Source: Hymenobacter rubripertinctus
GTDB taxonomy: Bacteria > Bacteroidota > Bacteroidia > Cytophagales > Hymenobacteraceae
NCBI RefSeq assembly: GCF_003583925.1
Contig: NZ_QYCN01000010.1
Coordinates: 72,093-136,092 of the forward strand
Direction of reading: 5' to 3'
DNA: 64,000 bases
Shown here: in pieces, positions 7,973 to 16,577 of the stretch
Layout: each line of letters begins with the position of its first letter
Position numbering within the stretch: position 1 is the stretch's first letter
Program-made: the position numbers and the translations under genes
Notes under the pieces: generated by a model
What the model saw: only the letters and a program-made list of their open reading frames with translations
Databases searched by the model: none
Told to the model about the DNA's origin: nothing

Positions 7973-9013
7973 ATGGAATTTACCGTAGGCCAGATAGCAG
8001 AAGTCCTGCACGGAACCGTGGAGGGCCGGGGCGACCAGCAAATCAACCGGCTGGCGAAAATTGAGGAAGCCCAGGCCGGCTCCCTTTCCTTTCTGGCCAA
8101 CCCCAAATACGAGCCCCACCTCTACTCCACCGGCGCTACGGCCGTTATTGTGAGCCGCACCCTGGAGCTGCGCCAGCCCGTGGCAGCGGCCCTGATCCGG
8201 GTCGACGACCCCTACACCAGCTTCACGGCCCTGCTCGAGTTTTATCAGCAGGCCACCCGCACCGGCAAGCGGGGCGTAGAGGAGCCCGCCTACATGGCCG
8301 CCAGCAGCCGCATCGGCGACAACCACTACCGGGGGGCGTTTTCCTACATCGGAGAGAACTGCGAAATCGGGGCCGACGTGGTCATTTTTCCCCACGTGGT
8401 CATCGGCGACCGGGTGAAAATCGGGGATGGTACCATTCTGTATCCCGGGGCCAAAATCTACGCTGAAACCGTGATTGGCCGCCACTGCGTGGTGCACGCC
8501 GGGGCCGTTATCGGCTCCGATGGATTCGGGTTCGCGCCCCAGCCCGACGGCTCCTACCGCACGATTCCGCAGATTGGCAACGTAGTGCTCCAGGACAACG
8601 TGAGCATCGGGGCCAACGCCACCATCGACTGCGCCACGATGGGGGCCACCACCATCCGCGAGGGCGCCAAAATCGATAACCTCGTGCAGATTGCCCACAA
8701 CGTGGACATCGGCCGGCATACGGTGGTGGCCGCCCAGACGGGCATTTCCGGCTCCACCAAAATCGGCGACTTCTGCGTTATTGCCGGGCAGGCCGGGCTG
8801 GCGGGCCACCTCACGCTGGCCAACCGCACCACCGTCACGGCCCAGTCGGGCGTGGGCAAGTCTATTAAGGAGGAAGGCGTGTTCTTGCAAGGCTCCCCGG
8901 CCTTCGGCCTGCGCGACAGTCTGCGGGCCAACGCCCTTTTCCGCCACCTGCCCGACCTGGAGCGCCGCCTGCGCCTGCTCGAACAGAAAGCCCAGCCGCC
9001 GGAAAAGCCCTAG
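7973..9013 (+). CDS. lpxD: UDP-3-O-(3-hydroxyacyl)glucosamine N-acyltransferase LpxD
   Basis: 346 residues. LpxD adds the second hydroxyacyl chain to UDP-glucosamine from acyl-ACP in lipid A synthesis, in the cytoplasm. The N-terminal uridine-binding domain (about 1-100, MEFTVGQIAEVLHG, SLSFLANPKYEPHL) precedes a left-handed parallel beta-helix of hexapeptide repeats (about 105-310, for example IGENCEIGADVVIFPHVVIG). The conserved catalytic His region NLVQIAHNVDIG is present. A short helical tail ends the protein. It heads the lipid A block lpxD, lpxC-fabZ, lpxA, the usual order in this phylum. Length is normal. Confidence 0.96.
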   Translation: MEFTVGQIAEVLHGTVEGRGDQQINRLAKIEEAQAGSLSFLANPKYEPHLYSTGATAVIVSRTLELRQPVAAALIRVDDPYTSFTALLEFYQQATRTGKRGVEEPAYMAASSRIGDNHYRGAFSYIGENCEIGADVVIFPHVVIGDRVKIGDGTILYPGAKIYAETVIGRHCVVHAGAVIGSDGFGFAPQPDGSYRTIPQIGNVVLQDNVSIGANATIDCATMGATTIREGAKIDNLVQIAHNVDIGRHTVVAAQTGISGSTKIGDFCVIAGQAGLAGHLTLANRTTVTAQSGVGKSIKEEGVFLQGSPAFGLRDSLRANALFRHLPDLERRLRLLEQKAQPPEKP

Positions 9014-9024
9014 CTTTGCGTTTC

Positions 9025-9153
9025 TGAAAGGAGTTAGAAGCTCGGGAAGCTAGAAGTTAGAATTCGTTGGCTGCCCTGTTCCGATTTTGCTGCTCTCAGT
9101 CTTCCCTATTGACTTTTCTTCTAGCTTCTAGCTTCCTCAGCTTCTAGCTCCTG
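9025..9153. repeat. Heptamer-style repeat arms, inverted
   Basis: 9025-9064 carries loosely heptameric AGAAGCT/AGAAGTT units. 9115-9153 carries the complementary CTTCTAG units, so the two arms can fold on each other. They lie between lpxD and lpxC-fabZ. Confidence 0.6.
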
Positions 9154-9156
9154 TAG

Positions 9157-10548
9157 ATGAACGACAAGCAACATACCATCAAGGCCCCCGTCACCGTGAG
9201 TGGCATCGGTCTTCATACCGGGGTGCAGGCCACCATGACGTTCTGCCCCGCCCCCATCAACCACGGCTACAAGTTTCAGCGCGTCGATTTGCCCGGCCAG
9301 CCCATTGTGGATGCCGACGTGGACAACGTGGTGGACCTTTCCCGGGGCACGACCATCGAGCAGAACGGAGCCCGCGTGAACACCGTGGAGCATACGCTGG
9401 CCGCCCTCGTGGGCCTGCAGATTGATAATGTGCTCATCCAGCTCGACGGCCCCGAGCCGCCCATTATGGACGGCAGCAGCTACGAGTTTATCAAGCCCTT
9501 GCAGGAAGTGGGCCTGGAGGAGCAGAACGCGCTGCGCAACTACTTCGAGATTCCCTCCGAAATCCGCTACGTGGACAACGCCCGGGCCGTGGAGCTGGCC
9601 GCCCTGCCGCTCAACGACTACCGCCTCACCGTAATGGTGGACTACAACTCGCCGGTGCTGGGCTCCCAACACGCCTCGCTCACCGACATCGAGAACTTTA
9701 CGGCCGAAATCAGCTCCTCGCGCACGTTCTGCTTTCTGCACGAGCTGGAGGCCCTCTACAAATCCAACCTCATCAAAGGCGGCGATTTGAGTAACGCCAT
9801 TGTGGTAGTCGACCGCGTGGTGAGCGACGAGGAGCTCGATGAGCTGGCCACGATGCTCGGCAAGCCCAAGGTGGCCGTCAAGAAGGAAGGCATCCTCAAC
9901 AACGTGGACCTGCGCTACAAAAACGAGCCCGCCCGCCACAAACTCCTCGACCTGGTGGGTGATCTGGCCCTGGTAGGCCGCCCGCTGAAAGGCCAGATTC
10001 TGGCGGCCCGGCCCGGGCACGCGGCCAACGTGGCCTTCGCCAAGCGCATCAAAAAGAAGATGATGGAGGCCCACACCAGCCCCATCCCGACCTACGACCC
10101 GAGCCGGGTGCCGGTCATGGACATCAACCAGATTGCCGCCACCCTGCCCCATCGCTACCCGTTTCTGCTGATCGATAAAATCATCCACCTCGACGCCACT
10201 ACGGTGACGGGCGTGAAAAACGTGACCTTCAACGAGCAGTTCTTCGCCGGCCACTTCCCCGGCAACCCCGTGATGCCCGGCGTGCTCCAGATCGAGGCCA
10301 TGGCCCAGACCGGCGGCATCCTGGTGCTCAATACCGTGCCCGACCCGGAGAATTACTGGACCTATTTCCTGGGGATTGAAAACTGTCGGTTCCGCCGCAT
10401 GGTTAAGCCCGGGGATACCCTCATTTTCAAATGCGAGCTGACGGCTCCCATCAAGCGGGGAATCGCCAAAATGAGCGGCAAGGCTTACGTCAATGGCAAA
10501 GTCGTGATGGAAGCCGAAATGTCGGCCAGTATTGTTAAGAAACAATAA
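9157..10548 (+). CDS. lpxC: Bifunctional LpxC-FabZ fusion
   Basis: 463 residues. The N-terminal LpxC (about 1-300) is the zinc deacetylase that commits UDP-3-O-acyl-GlcNAc to lipid A. Visible are the zinc ligands H79 in NTVEHTLAAL and the H..D pair in HKLLDLVGDLAL, and the AHTSP linker near residue 305. The C-terminal FabZ hotdog dehydratase (about 320-463) has TLPHRYPFLLID with its catalytic His, and GHFPGNPVMPGVLQIEAMAQ with the catalytic Glu. It makes the enoyl-ACP of fatty acid elongation. The fusion is standard in Bacteroidota and links the two users of hydroxyacyl-ACP. It lies between lpxD and lpxA. Confidence 0.96.
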   Translation: MNDKQHTIKAPVTVSGIGLHTGVQATMTFCPAPINHGYKFQRVDLPGQPIVDADVDNVVDLSRGTTIEQNGARVNTVEHTLAALVGLQIDNVLIQLDGPEPPIMDGSSYEFIKPLQEVGLEEQNALRNYFEIPSEIRYVDNARAVELAALPLNDYRLTVMVDYNSPVLGSQHASLTDIENFTAEISSSRTFCFLHELEALYKSNLIKGGDLSNAIVVVDRVVSDEELDELATMLGKPKVAVKKEGILNNVDLRYKNEPARHKLLDLVGDLALVGRPLKGQILAARPGHAANVAFAKRIKKKMMEAHTSPIPTYDPSRVPVMDINQIAATLPHRYPFLLIDKIIHLDATTVTGVKNVTFNEQFFAGHFPGNPVMPGVLQIEAMAQTGGILVLNTVPDPENYWTYFLGIENCRFRRMVKPGDTLIFKCELTAPIKRGIAKMSGKAYVNGKVVMEAEMSASIVKKQ

Positions 10549-10634
10549 TTAAGAATTAAGAATCAAGAATTAAGAATTGGTCCCCTGGGCCGGTTCGCGC
10601 TAATTCTTGATTCTCAATTCTTAATTCTTAATTG
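10547..10634. repeat. AATTAAG heptamer array with inverted partner
   Basis: AATTAAG repeats four times with one change (10547-10578), overlapping the lpxC-fabZ stop codon. After a GC-rich centre the complementary AATTCTT units run at 10601-10634, ending 8 bases before the lpxA ATG. The arms form a long AT-rich hairpin. Confidence 0.85.
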
Positions 10635-10642
10635 AAAGAAGA

Positions 10643-11443
10643 ATGACCCAGCCGCTCGCCTATATTCATCCCGAGGCCATCATTGCCCAGAACGTGGTAG
10701 TGGAGCCCTTCACCACCATTGATAAGGATGTTGAAATCGGGGAAGGCACCTGGATTGGCCCCAACGTCACGATTATGGCCGGGGCCCGCATTGGCAAAAA
10801 CTGCAAGATTTTCCCGGGAGCCGTTATCGCGGCCCAGCCCCAGGATCTGAAGTTTGCCGGCGAAAAAACAACGGTTCACATCGGCGACAACACCGTAATC
10901 CGGGAGTGCGTGACGGTGAACCGCGGGACCGTGGACCGGCGCAAAACCGTGGTGGGCAGCAACTGCCTGCTGATGGCCTACGTGCACATTGCCCACGACT
11001 GCATTATCGGCGACAACTGCATTCTGGCCAATACGGTGCAGGTCGCGGGCCACGTGGAGGTTGGCGACTACGCCATCATCGGCGGCTCCTCGGCCATTCA
11101 TCAGTTTGTGCGGGTGGGTCAGCACGCCATGATTTCGGGCGGCTCGCTGATTCGGAAAGATGTGCCCCCCTTCGTGAAGGCGGGCCGCGAGCCGCTCAGC
11201 TACGCCGGCATCAACAGCATCGGGCTGCGCCGGCGCGGCTTTTCGGATCAGAAAATTTCCGAGATTCAGCAGCTCTACCGTCTGCTGTTCATGAGCGGCC
11301 TCAACAACGCCGCCGCCCTCGACCAGATTGAGTTGGAACTGGCCCCCTCCCCCGAGCGCGATGAGGTTGTCAACTTCATCCGCAACTCCGGCCGCGGCGT
11401 CATCAAAGGCTACGGCCGCGGCCCCACCGGGGCCGGCGAGTAG
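10643..11443 (+). CDS. lpxA: Acyl-ACP--UDP-GlcNAc O-acyltransferase LpxA
   Basis: 266 residues. LpxA performs the first step of lipid A synthesis, moving a hydroxyacyl chain from ACP to O3 of UDP-GlcNAc. The protein is a left-handed beta-helix of hexapeptide repeats (about 1-185: IHPEAIIAQNVVVEP, IGEGTWIGPNVTIMAGARIG). The conserved catalytic His segment AYVHIAHDCIIGDN and the GLRRRGFS hinge lead into a helical C-terminal domain (about 190-266). Length and motifs are typical. It follows lpxC-fabZ after a repeat-filled 94-base gap and probably shares its transcript. Confidence 0.96.
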   Translation: MTQPLAYIHPEAIIAQNVVVEPFTTIDKDVEIGEGTWIGPNVTIMAGARIGKNCKIFPGAVIAAQPQDLKFAGEKTTVHIGDNTVIRECVTVNRGTVDRRKTVVGSNCLLMAYVHIAHDCIIGDNCILANTVQVAGHVEVGDYAIIGGSSAIHQFVRVGQHAMISGGSLIRKDVPPFVKAGREPLSYAGINSIGLRRRGFSDQKISEIQQLYRLLFMSGLNNAAALDQIELELAPSPERDEVVNFIRNSGRGVIKGYGRGPTGAGE

Positions 11444-11454
11444 CATTGGTAGCT

Positions 11455-11497
11455 GAACGAACGTCATGCTGCGCTGCGCTCTGCATGACGTTCGTTC
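11455..11497. terminator. GTCAT-family hairpin after lpxA
   Basis: A perfect 15-bp stem (GAACGAACGTCATGC at 11455-11469 with 11483-11497) is the first of several hairpins in the window that share an ACGTCAT...ATGACGT core. It sits 12 bases past the lpxA stop. Confidence 0.7.
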
Positions 11498-11536
11498 ACT
11501 CCATCCCCGGCCCCTACTTCCCCAAGTCCCCACCAC

Positions 11537-12169
11537 ATGCAGATTACGGCCACCGGACTGAGCAAGCGGTTTGCGCGGGAGTGGATTTTCCGGGACCTGA
11601 CCCACACGTTTGAGCCGGCCACGGCCACGGCCATTCTGGGGCCTAACGGGGCGGGCAAAAGCACGCTGCTCAACACCCTTTCGGGCCAGATTCTGCCCAC
11701 TCAGGGCGCGGTGCAGTACGCGGAAGCGGGCCGGGCCGTGGCGGTAGAGGACGTGCCGCAGCGCCTAGCCTACGCCGCCCCTTACCTGGAGCTGATTGAG
11801 GAATTGACTCTGACCGAGCTGATCCGGTTTCACACGCGTTTCAAGCCCCTGCGCCCGGGCGTTTCGGCCGGGCAGCTCATCACACTCATGTACCTCGAAA
11901 AGTCGCGTCACAAGCTGATCCGGGACTTTTCCAGCGGTATGAAGCAGCGCCTCAAACTGGCTTTGGCCCTCTACGCCGACGCTCCCCTGCTCCTGCTCGA
12001 CGAGCCCACCACCAACCTTGACCGCACCGGGGTAGCCTGGTATCAGGAGCACGCAGCCGCTACGCTGGCCGGGCGCACGGTGCTGGTTTCGAGCAACGTA
12101 CCGGAGGAATATGACTTCTGCACGGAGCAGCTGCTCATTACCGATTTTGGGGCGCAGGCCGCCCGGTAA
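11537..12169 (+). CDS. ABC transporter ATP-binding protein
   Basis: 210 residues, a single ABC ATPase domain that powers a membrane permease. Walker A is GPNGAGKST (about residues 36-44), the signature is FSSGMKQRLKLALAL, Walker B is LLLLDEPTTNLD and the switch region carries SSNVPEEYDFC in place of the usual H-loop context. No permease gene is adjacent. In related genomes a single-domain ATPase often follows lpxA, so it may serve an envelope transporter encoded elsewhere, which is an inference. It is co-directional with the lipid A genes but separated from lpxA by a hairpin. Confidence 0.9.
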   Translation: MQITATGLSKRFAREWIFRDLTHTFEPATATAILGPNGAGKSTLLNTLSGQILPTQGAVQYAEAGRAVAVEDVPQRLAYAAPYLELIEELTLTELIRFHTRFKPLRPGVSAGQLITLMYLEKSRHKLIRDFSSGMKQRLKLALALYADAPLLLLDEPTTNLDRTGVAWYQEHAAATLAGRTVLVSSNVPEEYDFCTEQLLITDFGAQAAR

Positions 12170-12362
12170 AGGCTTTTCTGCGGGCAGGTAGGTACAGTTA
12201 ACAAAGGCCGGTGGTCCGACGCGGTTGCTGCGCTGCCCGCGCCTGATCTGATAGTCCCGCTCTGCTGAATGCACCGCCGTTTGAGTGTCGCGGCATGCTG
12301 GGCAGCACGCAGGCCGGAGAGGCTGCGGGCAACGGGTTGCACCTGGGCATGGCTTCCGCTCG

Positions 12363-12370
12363 TATCTTTG
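12363..12370 (+). promoter_or_regulatory. TAnnTTTG -7 box
   Basis: TATCTTTG lies 61 bases upstream of the ATG at 12432 and fits the phylum's -7 element. Confidence 0.5.
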
Positions 12371-12431
12371 CCATTGCGGAGCCGCTTTTTCGCTTCGCCA
12401 TTTTTCACACTTTACTGCCCCTAGCAAGGCC

Positions 12432-12791
12432 ATGAAACAGAACGACGACTTCGACGACGACGACCTTTTGGGCGACGATGATGAGCTGGATAATTTTGCC
12501 AGCACCGGGGGCAACACCACCCGTGGCTCAGCCGAAAGTCAGCTGGCGGCCAAATACTCCGACTACCTGATGTGGCGCGACACCGGCTCCAGCCACGATG
12601 AAGCCCTGGACCTGGCCAACATGAGCGAGGACGAATACGACGAAGCAGAGGCCGGCAACGACCCCGAAAGCGGCGGCAAATTCACTTCGCTTGATGAGTT
12701 GGACGAGGACGACTTCTCCGACGATGAAAACGACGAGTACGGCAGTACCGGCAGCTCCCGCAACAGCGGCCGCAACTCCGATTACGACTGA
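12432..12791 (+). CDS. Small highly acidic hypothetical protein
   Basis: 119 residues from ATG 12432 (MKQNDDFDDDDLLGDDDEL). Very rich in Asp, Glu, Ser and Asn, with acidic patches at both ends. A more ordered middle section (about 43-70, LAAKYSDYLMWRDTGSSHDE followed by ALDLANMSEDEYDEAE) may form helices. There is no signal peptide or membrane segment. I do not recognise a named domain. Disorder and charge suggest a protein-binding or regulatory role, which is a guess. It has its own promoter box and a strong terminator behind it, and codon use matches the neighbours. Confidence 0.75.
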   Translation: MKQNDDFDDDDLLGDDDELDNFASTGGNTTRGSAESQLAAKYSDYLMWRDTGSSHDEALDLANMSEDEYDEAEAGNDPESGGKFTSLDELDEDDFSDDENDEYGSTGSSRNSGRNSDYD

Positions 12792-12840
12792 GTGACTCGG
12801 TGACTCGGTGAATGAGTGAAGTAGTTCTCGCATTCCGATC

Positions 12841-12913
12841 AAAGCAAAGGACCTTCCTGTACGAAGACGACCGTATCAACGGCTTGTCTTCGCACAGGAA
12901 GGTCCTTTGCTTT
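12841..12913. terminator. 28-bp stem, bidirectional terminator
   Basis: 12841-12868 pairs with 12886-12913 with one mismatch, giving a very stable hairpin between convergent genes. Outer flanks also pair: GTGACTCG-type octamers at 12790-12825 with TACTTCACTGAGTC at 12939-12955. Confidence 0.8.
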
Positions 12914-12958
12914 GCGTACGCCGGACGGCATATGGATAAGCTACTTCACTGAGTCGCG

Positions 12959-13729
12959 CTATCCGCCGCCGAATACGCGCTTGAGGATGGTAGTGGTGCG
13001 GGCCACGGGATTCTCGCGGATGTTGGCCTCCTCCTGAGCGACGAGCGTGAACAGGCCGTCGATGGCCTTGCCGGTGGCGTACTGGTTGAGGTCCGTCTGG
13101 ACGGGCGTCACCAGCGGGATGCGGTTGTAGCGGGTGGTCAGGTCGGTGTAGTACTTGGTGGCGCCTACCTGATCGAGGCTGCGCTGCATGATGGGCTGGA
13201 AGGCCGTGGTGAGCTGCTGGGTGGTGGTGCGCTTGAGGTAGTTGGTGGCGGCGTCCTTTTCGCCCGTCAGAATCCCCCACACGTCTTTAAACGTGAGACT
13301 CTTGATGGCCGACAGGAAAATCGGTTTGGCGCTCTTGGCCGCGTCTTCGGCCCCCCGGTTCAGCGTCAGCTCAAACTTATCGACCTGACTGCCCAACCCG
13401 ATGCTGCGCAACGTGGTGGCCACCCGCTGGGCATCGGCCGGAAAAGGAATCCGGATGAACTTGTTGAGGTAGAAGCCGTCGGTCTGGGAAGCCTGATCGG
13501 CTCCCTTGCTGATGCCCATCGTCAGGGCTTCTTTAAGGCCCCGTACCGCCTCATCCTGGGTCAGGCTGCCGGTGCTGCCCGCCGTGGGGGTGCTGCCGGT
13601 TCTGGTGGTGGGAGGTACGGGCAGGGTTTTGAAGATTTCGCCCAGCTTAGGAAAACGGAACTGGGCGGCGGCGGGCAGGTTGAGGCCCAGGATAACAACG
13701 GGCAAGGCGAGGAAAGAACGAAAATTCAT
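12959..13729 (-). CDS. DUF4197 domain protein, secreted (copy 1)
   Basis: 256 residues. The signal peptide ends in LPAAAQ (about residue 22), so the protein is probably periplasmic. The DUF4197 domain spans about 55-256, with QDEAVRGLKEALTMGISKG, FIRIPFPADAQRVATTLRSI, AKPIFLSAIKSLTFKDVWGIL and KAIDGLFTLVAQEEANIR near the end. DUF4197 proteins are mostly helical and have no established function. A paralogue of the same layout lies directly upstream (13871-14659), with a hairpin between them, so this is a tandem duplication. Members usually carry one copy per locus, and the pair may have diverged in role. Confidence 0.9.
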   Translation of the reverse strand: MNFRSFLALPVVILGLNLPAAAQFRFPKLGEIFKTLPVPPTTRTGSTPTAGSTGSLTQDEAVRGLKEALTMGISKGADQASQTDGFYLNKFIRIPFPADAQRVATTLRSIGLGSQVDKFELTLNRGAEDAAKSAKPIFLSAIKSLTFKDVWGILTGEKDAATNYLKRTTTQQLTTAFQPIMQRSLDQVGATKYYTDLTTRYNRIPLVTPVQTDLNQYATGKAIDGLFTLVAQEEANIRENPVARTTTILKRVFGGG

Positions 13730-13808
13730 GGCAGAGAAAATAGAGCAGTACGTCTCGCCATTTTGCAGAAACCGGACCAGAAAAAGAAACTAAAAAGTAA
13801 AAGTGAAC

Positions 13809-13854
13809 AATGCTCCGTCGAGCGTCCTACCCAGGAATCGTTCGACGGAGCATT
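13809..13854. terminator. Hairpin between the DUF4197 genes
   Basis: AATGCTCCGTCGAGCG (13809-13824) pairs with 13839-13854 with one mismatch, followed by a T-run on the plus strand. It separates the tandem DUF4197 genes, so they are probably transcribed independently. Confidence 0.7.
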
Positions 13855-13870
13855 TTTAATTTCTCACTTT

Positions 13871-14659
13871 TTAATTCCCCTTCCCAAACACCCGTTTCAG
13901 CAGCGCGCTGCCCTGGGCGGCGGGATTGGTCCGGATGCGGCCTTCCTCGGCGGCCATGAGGGCGAACAGGCCGTCCACGGTTTTCTCGGTGGCGTAGGGT
14001 ACCAGCTGCGGGTTGAGGCGCGTAACGAGCGGGATTTTGTTGTAGCGGGCCACCATTTCGGCATAGAGCCGGATGGCCCCGGTTTGCTCCAACGACTGTT
14101 GCATGGTGGGCTCGAAGGCGGTGCGCAGGTCGGGCGCGGTTTTCTCGTAGAGCAGCGTGGTGGCCGCGTCGGTTTCGCGGCTGGTGGCCAGCATGAGGGC
14201 ATCCTGGAGCGTCAGGTTCTGCACCGCATTCAGGAAGATGGGTTTGGCCTGGGTGGCAGCCGTTTCGGCGGCCCGGTTCAGGGCCACCTCGAAGTTATCG
14301 ACCAAGGCCCCGGCCCGCACCTTGCGCAGGGTGGCGGCAACCAGCTCAGCCTCGGGCGGAAACGGAATGCGGATGTCGGCGTTGGCATTGAAGCCGTCGG
14401 CCTGCCCGGCCAGGGCTACGGCCCGCGTTACGCCCTGGCTGAGTGCTTCGCGCAGCCCGCCAGCCGCTTCCTCGCTGCTCAGGGGGAGCTTGATGGGAAT
14501 GACCGGAGCAGCGGGTTTGACCGGGGCGGGTTTGGCGGTCGTGGTCTTTTTGGCCGTTGGGGCCGGCTTTTTAGCCGGCGCTTTGGTCTGGGCGGCTGCC
14601 AGCTGGGCCGTGCTCAAGGTGAGAACGAAGCCCAGGGCGAGGGTACGGAAGAGAGTCAT
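13871..14659 (-). CDS. DUF4197 domain protein, secreted (copy 2)
   Basis: 262 residues. The signal peptide ends in AQLAAAQ (about residue 24). A Lys/Pro/Ala-rich linker follows (KAPAKKPAPTAKKTTTAKPA), then the DUF4197 domain (about 60-262), with AAGGLREALSQGVTRAVALA, DIRIPFPPEAELVAATLRKV, AKPIFLNAVQNLTLQDALML and KTVDGLFALMAAEEGRIRTN. It matches copy 1 motif by motif. The linker, absent from copy 1, could span peptidoglycan or contact it. Function of the family is unknown. The gene is divergent from the CinA-like gene. Confidence 0.9.
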   Translation of the reverse strand: MTLFRTLALGFVLTLSTAQLAAAQTKAPAKKPAPTAKKTTTAKPAPVKPAAPVIPIKLPLSSEEAAGGLREALSQGVTRAVALAGQADGFNANADIRIPFPPEAELVAATLRKVRAGALVDNFEVALNRAAETAATQAKPIFLNAVQNLTLQDALMLATSRETDAATTLLYEKTAPDLRTAFEPTMQQSLEQTGAIRLYAEMVARYNKIPLVTRLNPQLVPYATEKTVDGLFALMAAEEGRIRTNPAAQGSALLKRVFGKGN

Positions 14660-14760
14660 AACTAGCAGAAGAGAGAAAACCCGGGAGCCATTCTGGCGTT
14701 GTTAGCGGGCGATGCCCCAATATTGCGGCAAATCCGGCTCTCCTCCTAACTTCCCCGCTC

Positions 14761-16023
14761 ATGGCCCTTGTTCCCGACGTTGAAATCATGACTATTGGCG
14801 ACGAGCTGCTCTACGGACAGGTCATCGACACCAACTCTGCCTTTATGGGCCAGGAGTTGGGCAAGCTGGGCCTGCGGGTGCGCCAGATTACCAGCGTATC
14901 GGATCAGGCCGACGAAATTACGGCTACCCTCGACCAGGCCCGGCAGCGGGCCAGGGTGGTGCTGATGACCGGCGGCCTCGGCCCCACCAAGGATGACTTA
15001 ACCAAGCACGTGCTGGCCCGCTACTTCGGGACCGGGCTGGTACTCAACGAAAACGTGCTGCGCCACGTGGAGGGTATTTTTGCGCGCTACAACCGGCCTA
15101 TGCTGGAAGTCAACCGCCAGCAAGCTATGGTACCGGTAAACTGCCAGGTGCTGCACAACGCCGTGGGCACCGCCCCGGGCATGTGGTTCGAGGACGGCGG
15201 CGTGGTGTTCGTAAGCATGCCCGGCGTGCCCCACGAGATGAAGTACCTGATGAGCCACGAGGTGCTGCCCCGCCTGCGGGCCCACTTCCAGACGCCCGCC
15301 ATCGAACACGTGGTGGTGCAGACGGTGGGCCTGGGCGAGTCGTTTCTGGCCCAGCGCATCGAGGACTGGGAAACGGCCCTGCCCGCCAACATCAAGCTGG
15401 CCTACCTGCCCTACCTGGGCGGCGTGCGCCTGCGCCTGACGGGCCACGACGACGGCCAGCCCCACCTGCGCGCCCGCATGGAGGCCCTGGTGCCCGCGCT
15501 ACGGGTCCTGCTCGGCGACCACGTTTTCGCCGAAGGCGAAATCAAGCTGGAGGAAGCCGTGGGGCAGTTGCTGCTGGCCCGCAACCTGACGGTGGGCACG
15601 GCCGAAAGCTGCACCGGCGGCCTGCTGGCCCATCGCCTCACCAGCATCCCTGGGGCCTCGCGCTATTACCAGGGCAGCATTGTGGCGTATTCCAACGAGA
15701 TGAAAATGCGGGAGCTGGGCGTGAAGGCCGAAACCCTGGCCGCCCACGGCGCCGTGAGTGAGGCCGTAGCGGGCGAAATGGCCGAGGGCCTGCGCCGCCG
15801 CCTGGGCGTGGATGTGGCCCTGGCCACCAGCGGCATTGCCGGCCCCGACGGGGGCACGCCCACCAAACCCGTGGGCACCATTTGCGTGGCCTACGCCGAC
15901 GCCCAGCGCACCGTCACGAAGCAAATTAGCTTCGACCGGGGCCGGCAGCTCAACCTGGAATTCACCGCTACCACCGCCTTGAACCTGCTGCGGCTGAGTT
16001 TACCGACCGGCGTGGAAGCATAG
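14761..16023 (+). CDS. cinA: CinA-family protein (NMN deamidase / nucleotide-repair type)
   Basis: 420 residues. The N-terminal molybdopterin-binding-like (COG1058) domain (about 1-250) has IMTIGDELLYGQVIDTNSAF, MTGGLGPTKDDLTK and MPGVPHEMKYLM. The C-terminal CinA/PncC domain (about 255-420) has TVGTAESCTGGLLAHRLTS and the SGIAGPDGGTPTKPVGTI motif, which hydrolyses nicotinamide mononucleotide to the acid form in NAD salvage. The two-domain form is the usual full-length protein, also called competence/damage-inducible protein A, although a role in competence is not general. Length and motifs are complete. It is a single-gene unit ending in a strong hairpin. Confidence 0.94.
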   Translation: MALVPDVEIMTIGDELLYGQVIDTNSAFMGQELGKLGLRVRQITSVSDQADEITATLDQARQRARVVLMTGGLGPTKDDLTKHVLARYFGTGLVLNENVLRHVEGIFARYNRPMLEVNRQQAMVPVNCQVLHNAVGTAPGMWFEDGGVVFVSMPGVPHEMKYLMSHEVLPRLRAHFQTPAIEHVVVQTVGLGESFLAQRIEDWETALPANIKLAYLPYLGGVRLRLTGHDDGQPHLRARMEALVPALRVLLGDHVFAEGEIKLEEAVGQLLLARNLTVGTAESCTGGLLAHRLTSIPGASRYYQGSIVAYSNEMKMRELGVKAETLAAHGAVSEAVAGEMAEGLRRRLGVDVALATSGIAGPDGGTPTKPVGTICVAYADAQRTVTKQISFDRGRQLNLEFTATTALNLLRLSLPTGVEA

Positions 16024-16051
16024 GGCAACCGGGACCGGCACGGGGCCGCCA

Positions 16052-16105
16052 GGCCAGTTTGCTCTACGGTTTTTAAGCTCCGCTGAACCGAAGAGCAAAC
16101 TGGCC
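16052..16105. terminator. 18-bp hairpin between convergent genes
   Basis: 16052-16069 pairs with 16088-16105 with one mismatch (GGCCAGTTTGCTCT core). It follows cinA and lies ahead of the convergent DCC gene. Confidence 0.75.
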
Positions 16106-16157
16106 CGGAGGCACCATGCCGCCTGCCTGAGAGCTGGTGCGGGAACACCCGCAAGCG

Positions 16158-16577
16158 CTACAGAAACCGACTACGTAACGCCGGAGTAGGGATTCGGCAG
16201 GCTTGTTCGCGCCCCAGAATCCGGTAACGGTTACGCGCGACTATCTCGTAGGCCCAGTCGCGCAGGGGCCGGGGCAGGTACCGGAGCAGGGCCACGTACC
16301 GCCAGCCGGCGTCGAGCCGTTGCATAATCAGCAGCACGGCTTCGGAGCGCTGAAAAAAGTGCCCATCGCGCAGCAGATAGATTGTGGAAGGCCCCGCAAC
16401 GGGCAGCGGACGGGCATGTTTGGCCAGCAGTTGGCCCGCCGCGGCCGACTGAAACGAGACGAATGTGAACCGCTCCGCCGGGTCCCGGTCGATTACGAAG
16501 TGCACGAATCCATCGCACAGATTACACACACCATCAAAGAATATCACGTCTTTCATAGGGAGAGCCAACAATTTCAT
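16158..16577 (-). CDS. DCC-family (DUF393) thiol-disulfide oxidoreductase-like protein
   Basis: 139 residues from ATG 16577; the Met at 16556 (MKDVIFFDGVCNLC) fits the family's usual start equally well. The hallmark DGVCNLC lies at about residues 15-21, giving a CxxC in a thioredoxin-like fold, followed by FVIDRDPAERFTFVSFQS and a C-terminal LPRPLRDWAYEIVARNRYRI motif. Family members are small cytoplasmic or membrane-peripheral proteins whose substrates are not established. A single open unit lies downstream of an AT-rich island, so its promoter must lie in that island. Confidence 0.9.
   Translation of the reverse strand: MKLLALPMKDVIFFDGVCNLCDGFVHFVIDRDPAERFTFVSFQSAAAGQLLAKHARPLPVAGPSTIYLLRDGHFFQRSEAVLLIMQRLDAGWRYVALLRYLPRPLRDWAYEIVARNRYRILGREQACRIPTPALRSRFL

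Noticed and set aside
10547..10634. Riboswitch or attenuator before lpxA
   Set aside because: The hairpin arms are plain AATTAAG/AATTCTT heptamers identical in style to many other gaps, so it is better explained as a repeat.
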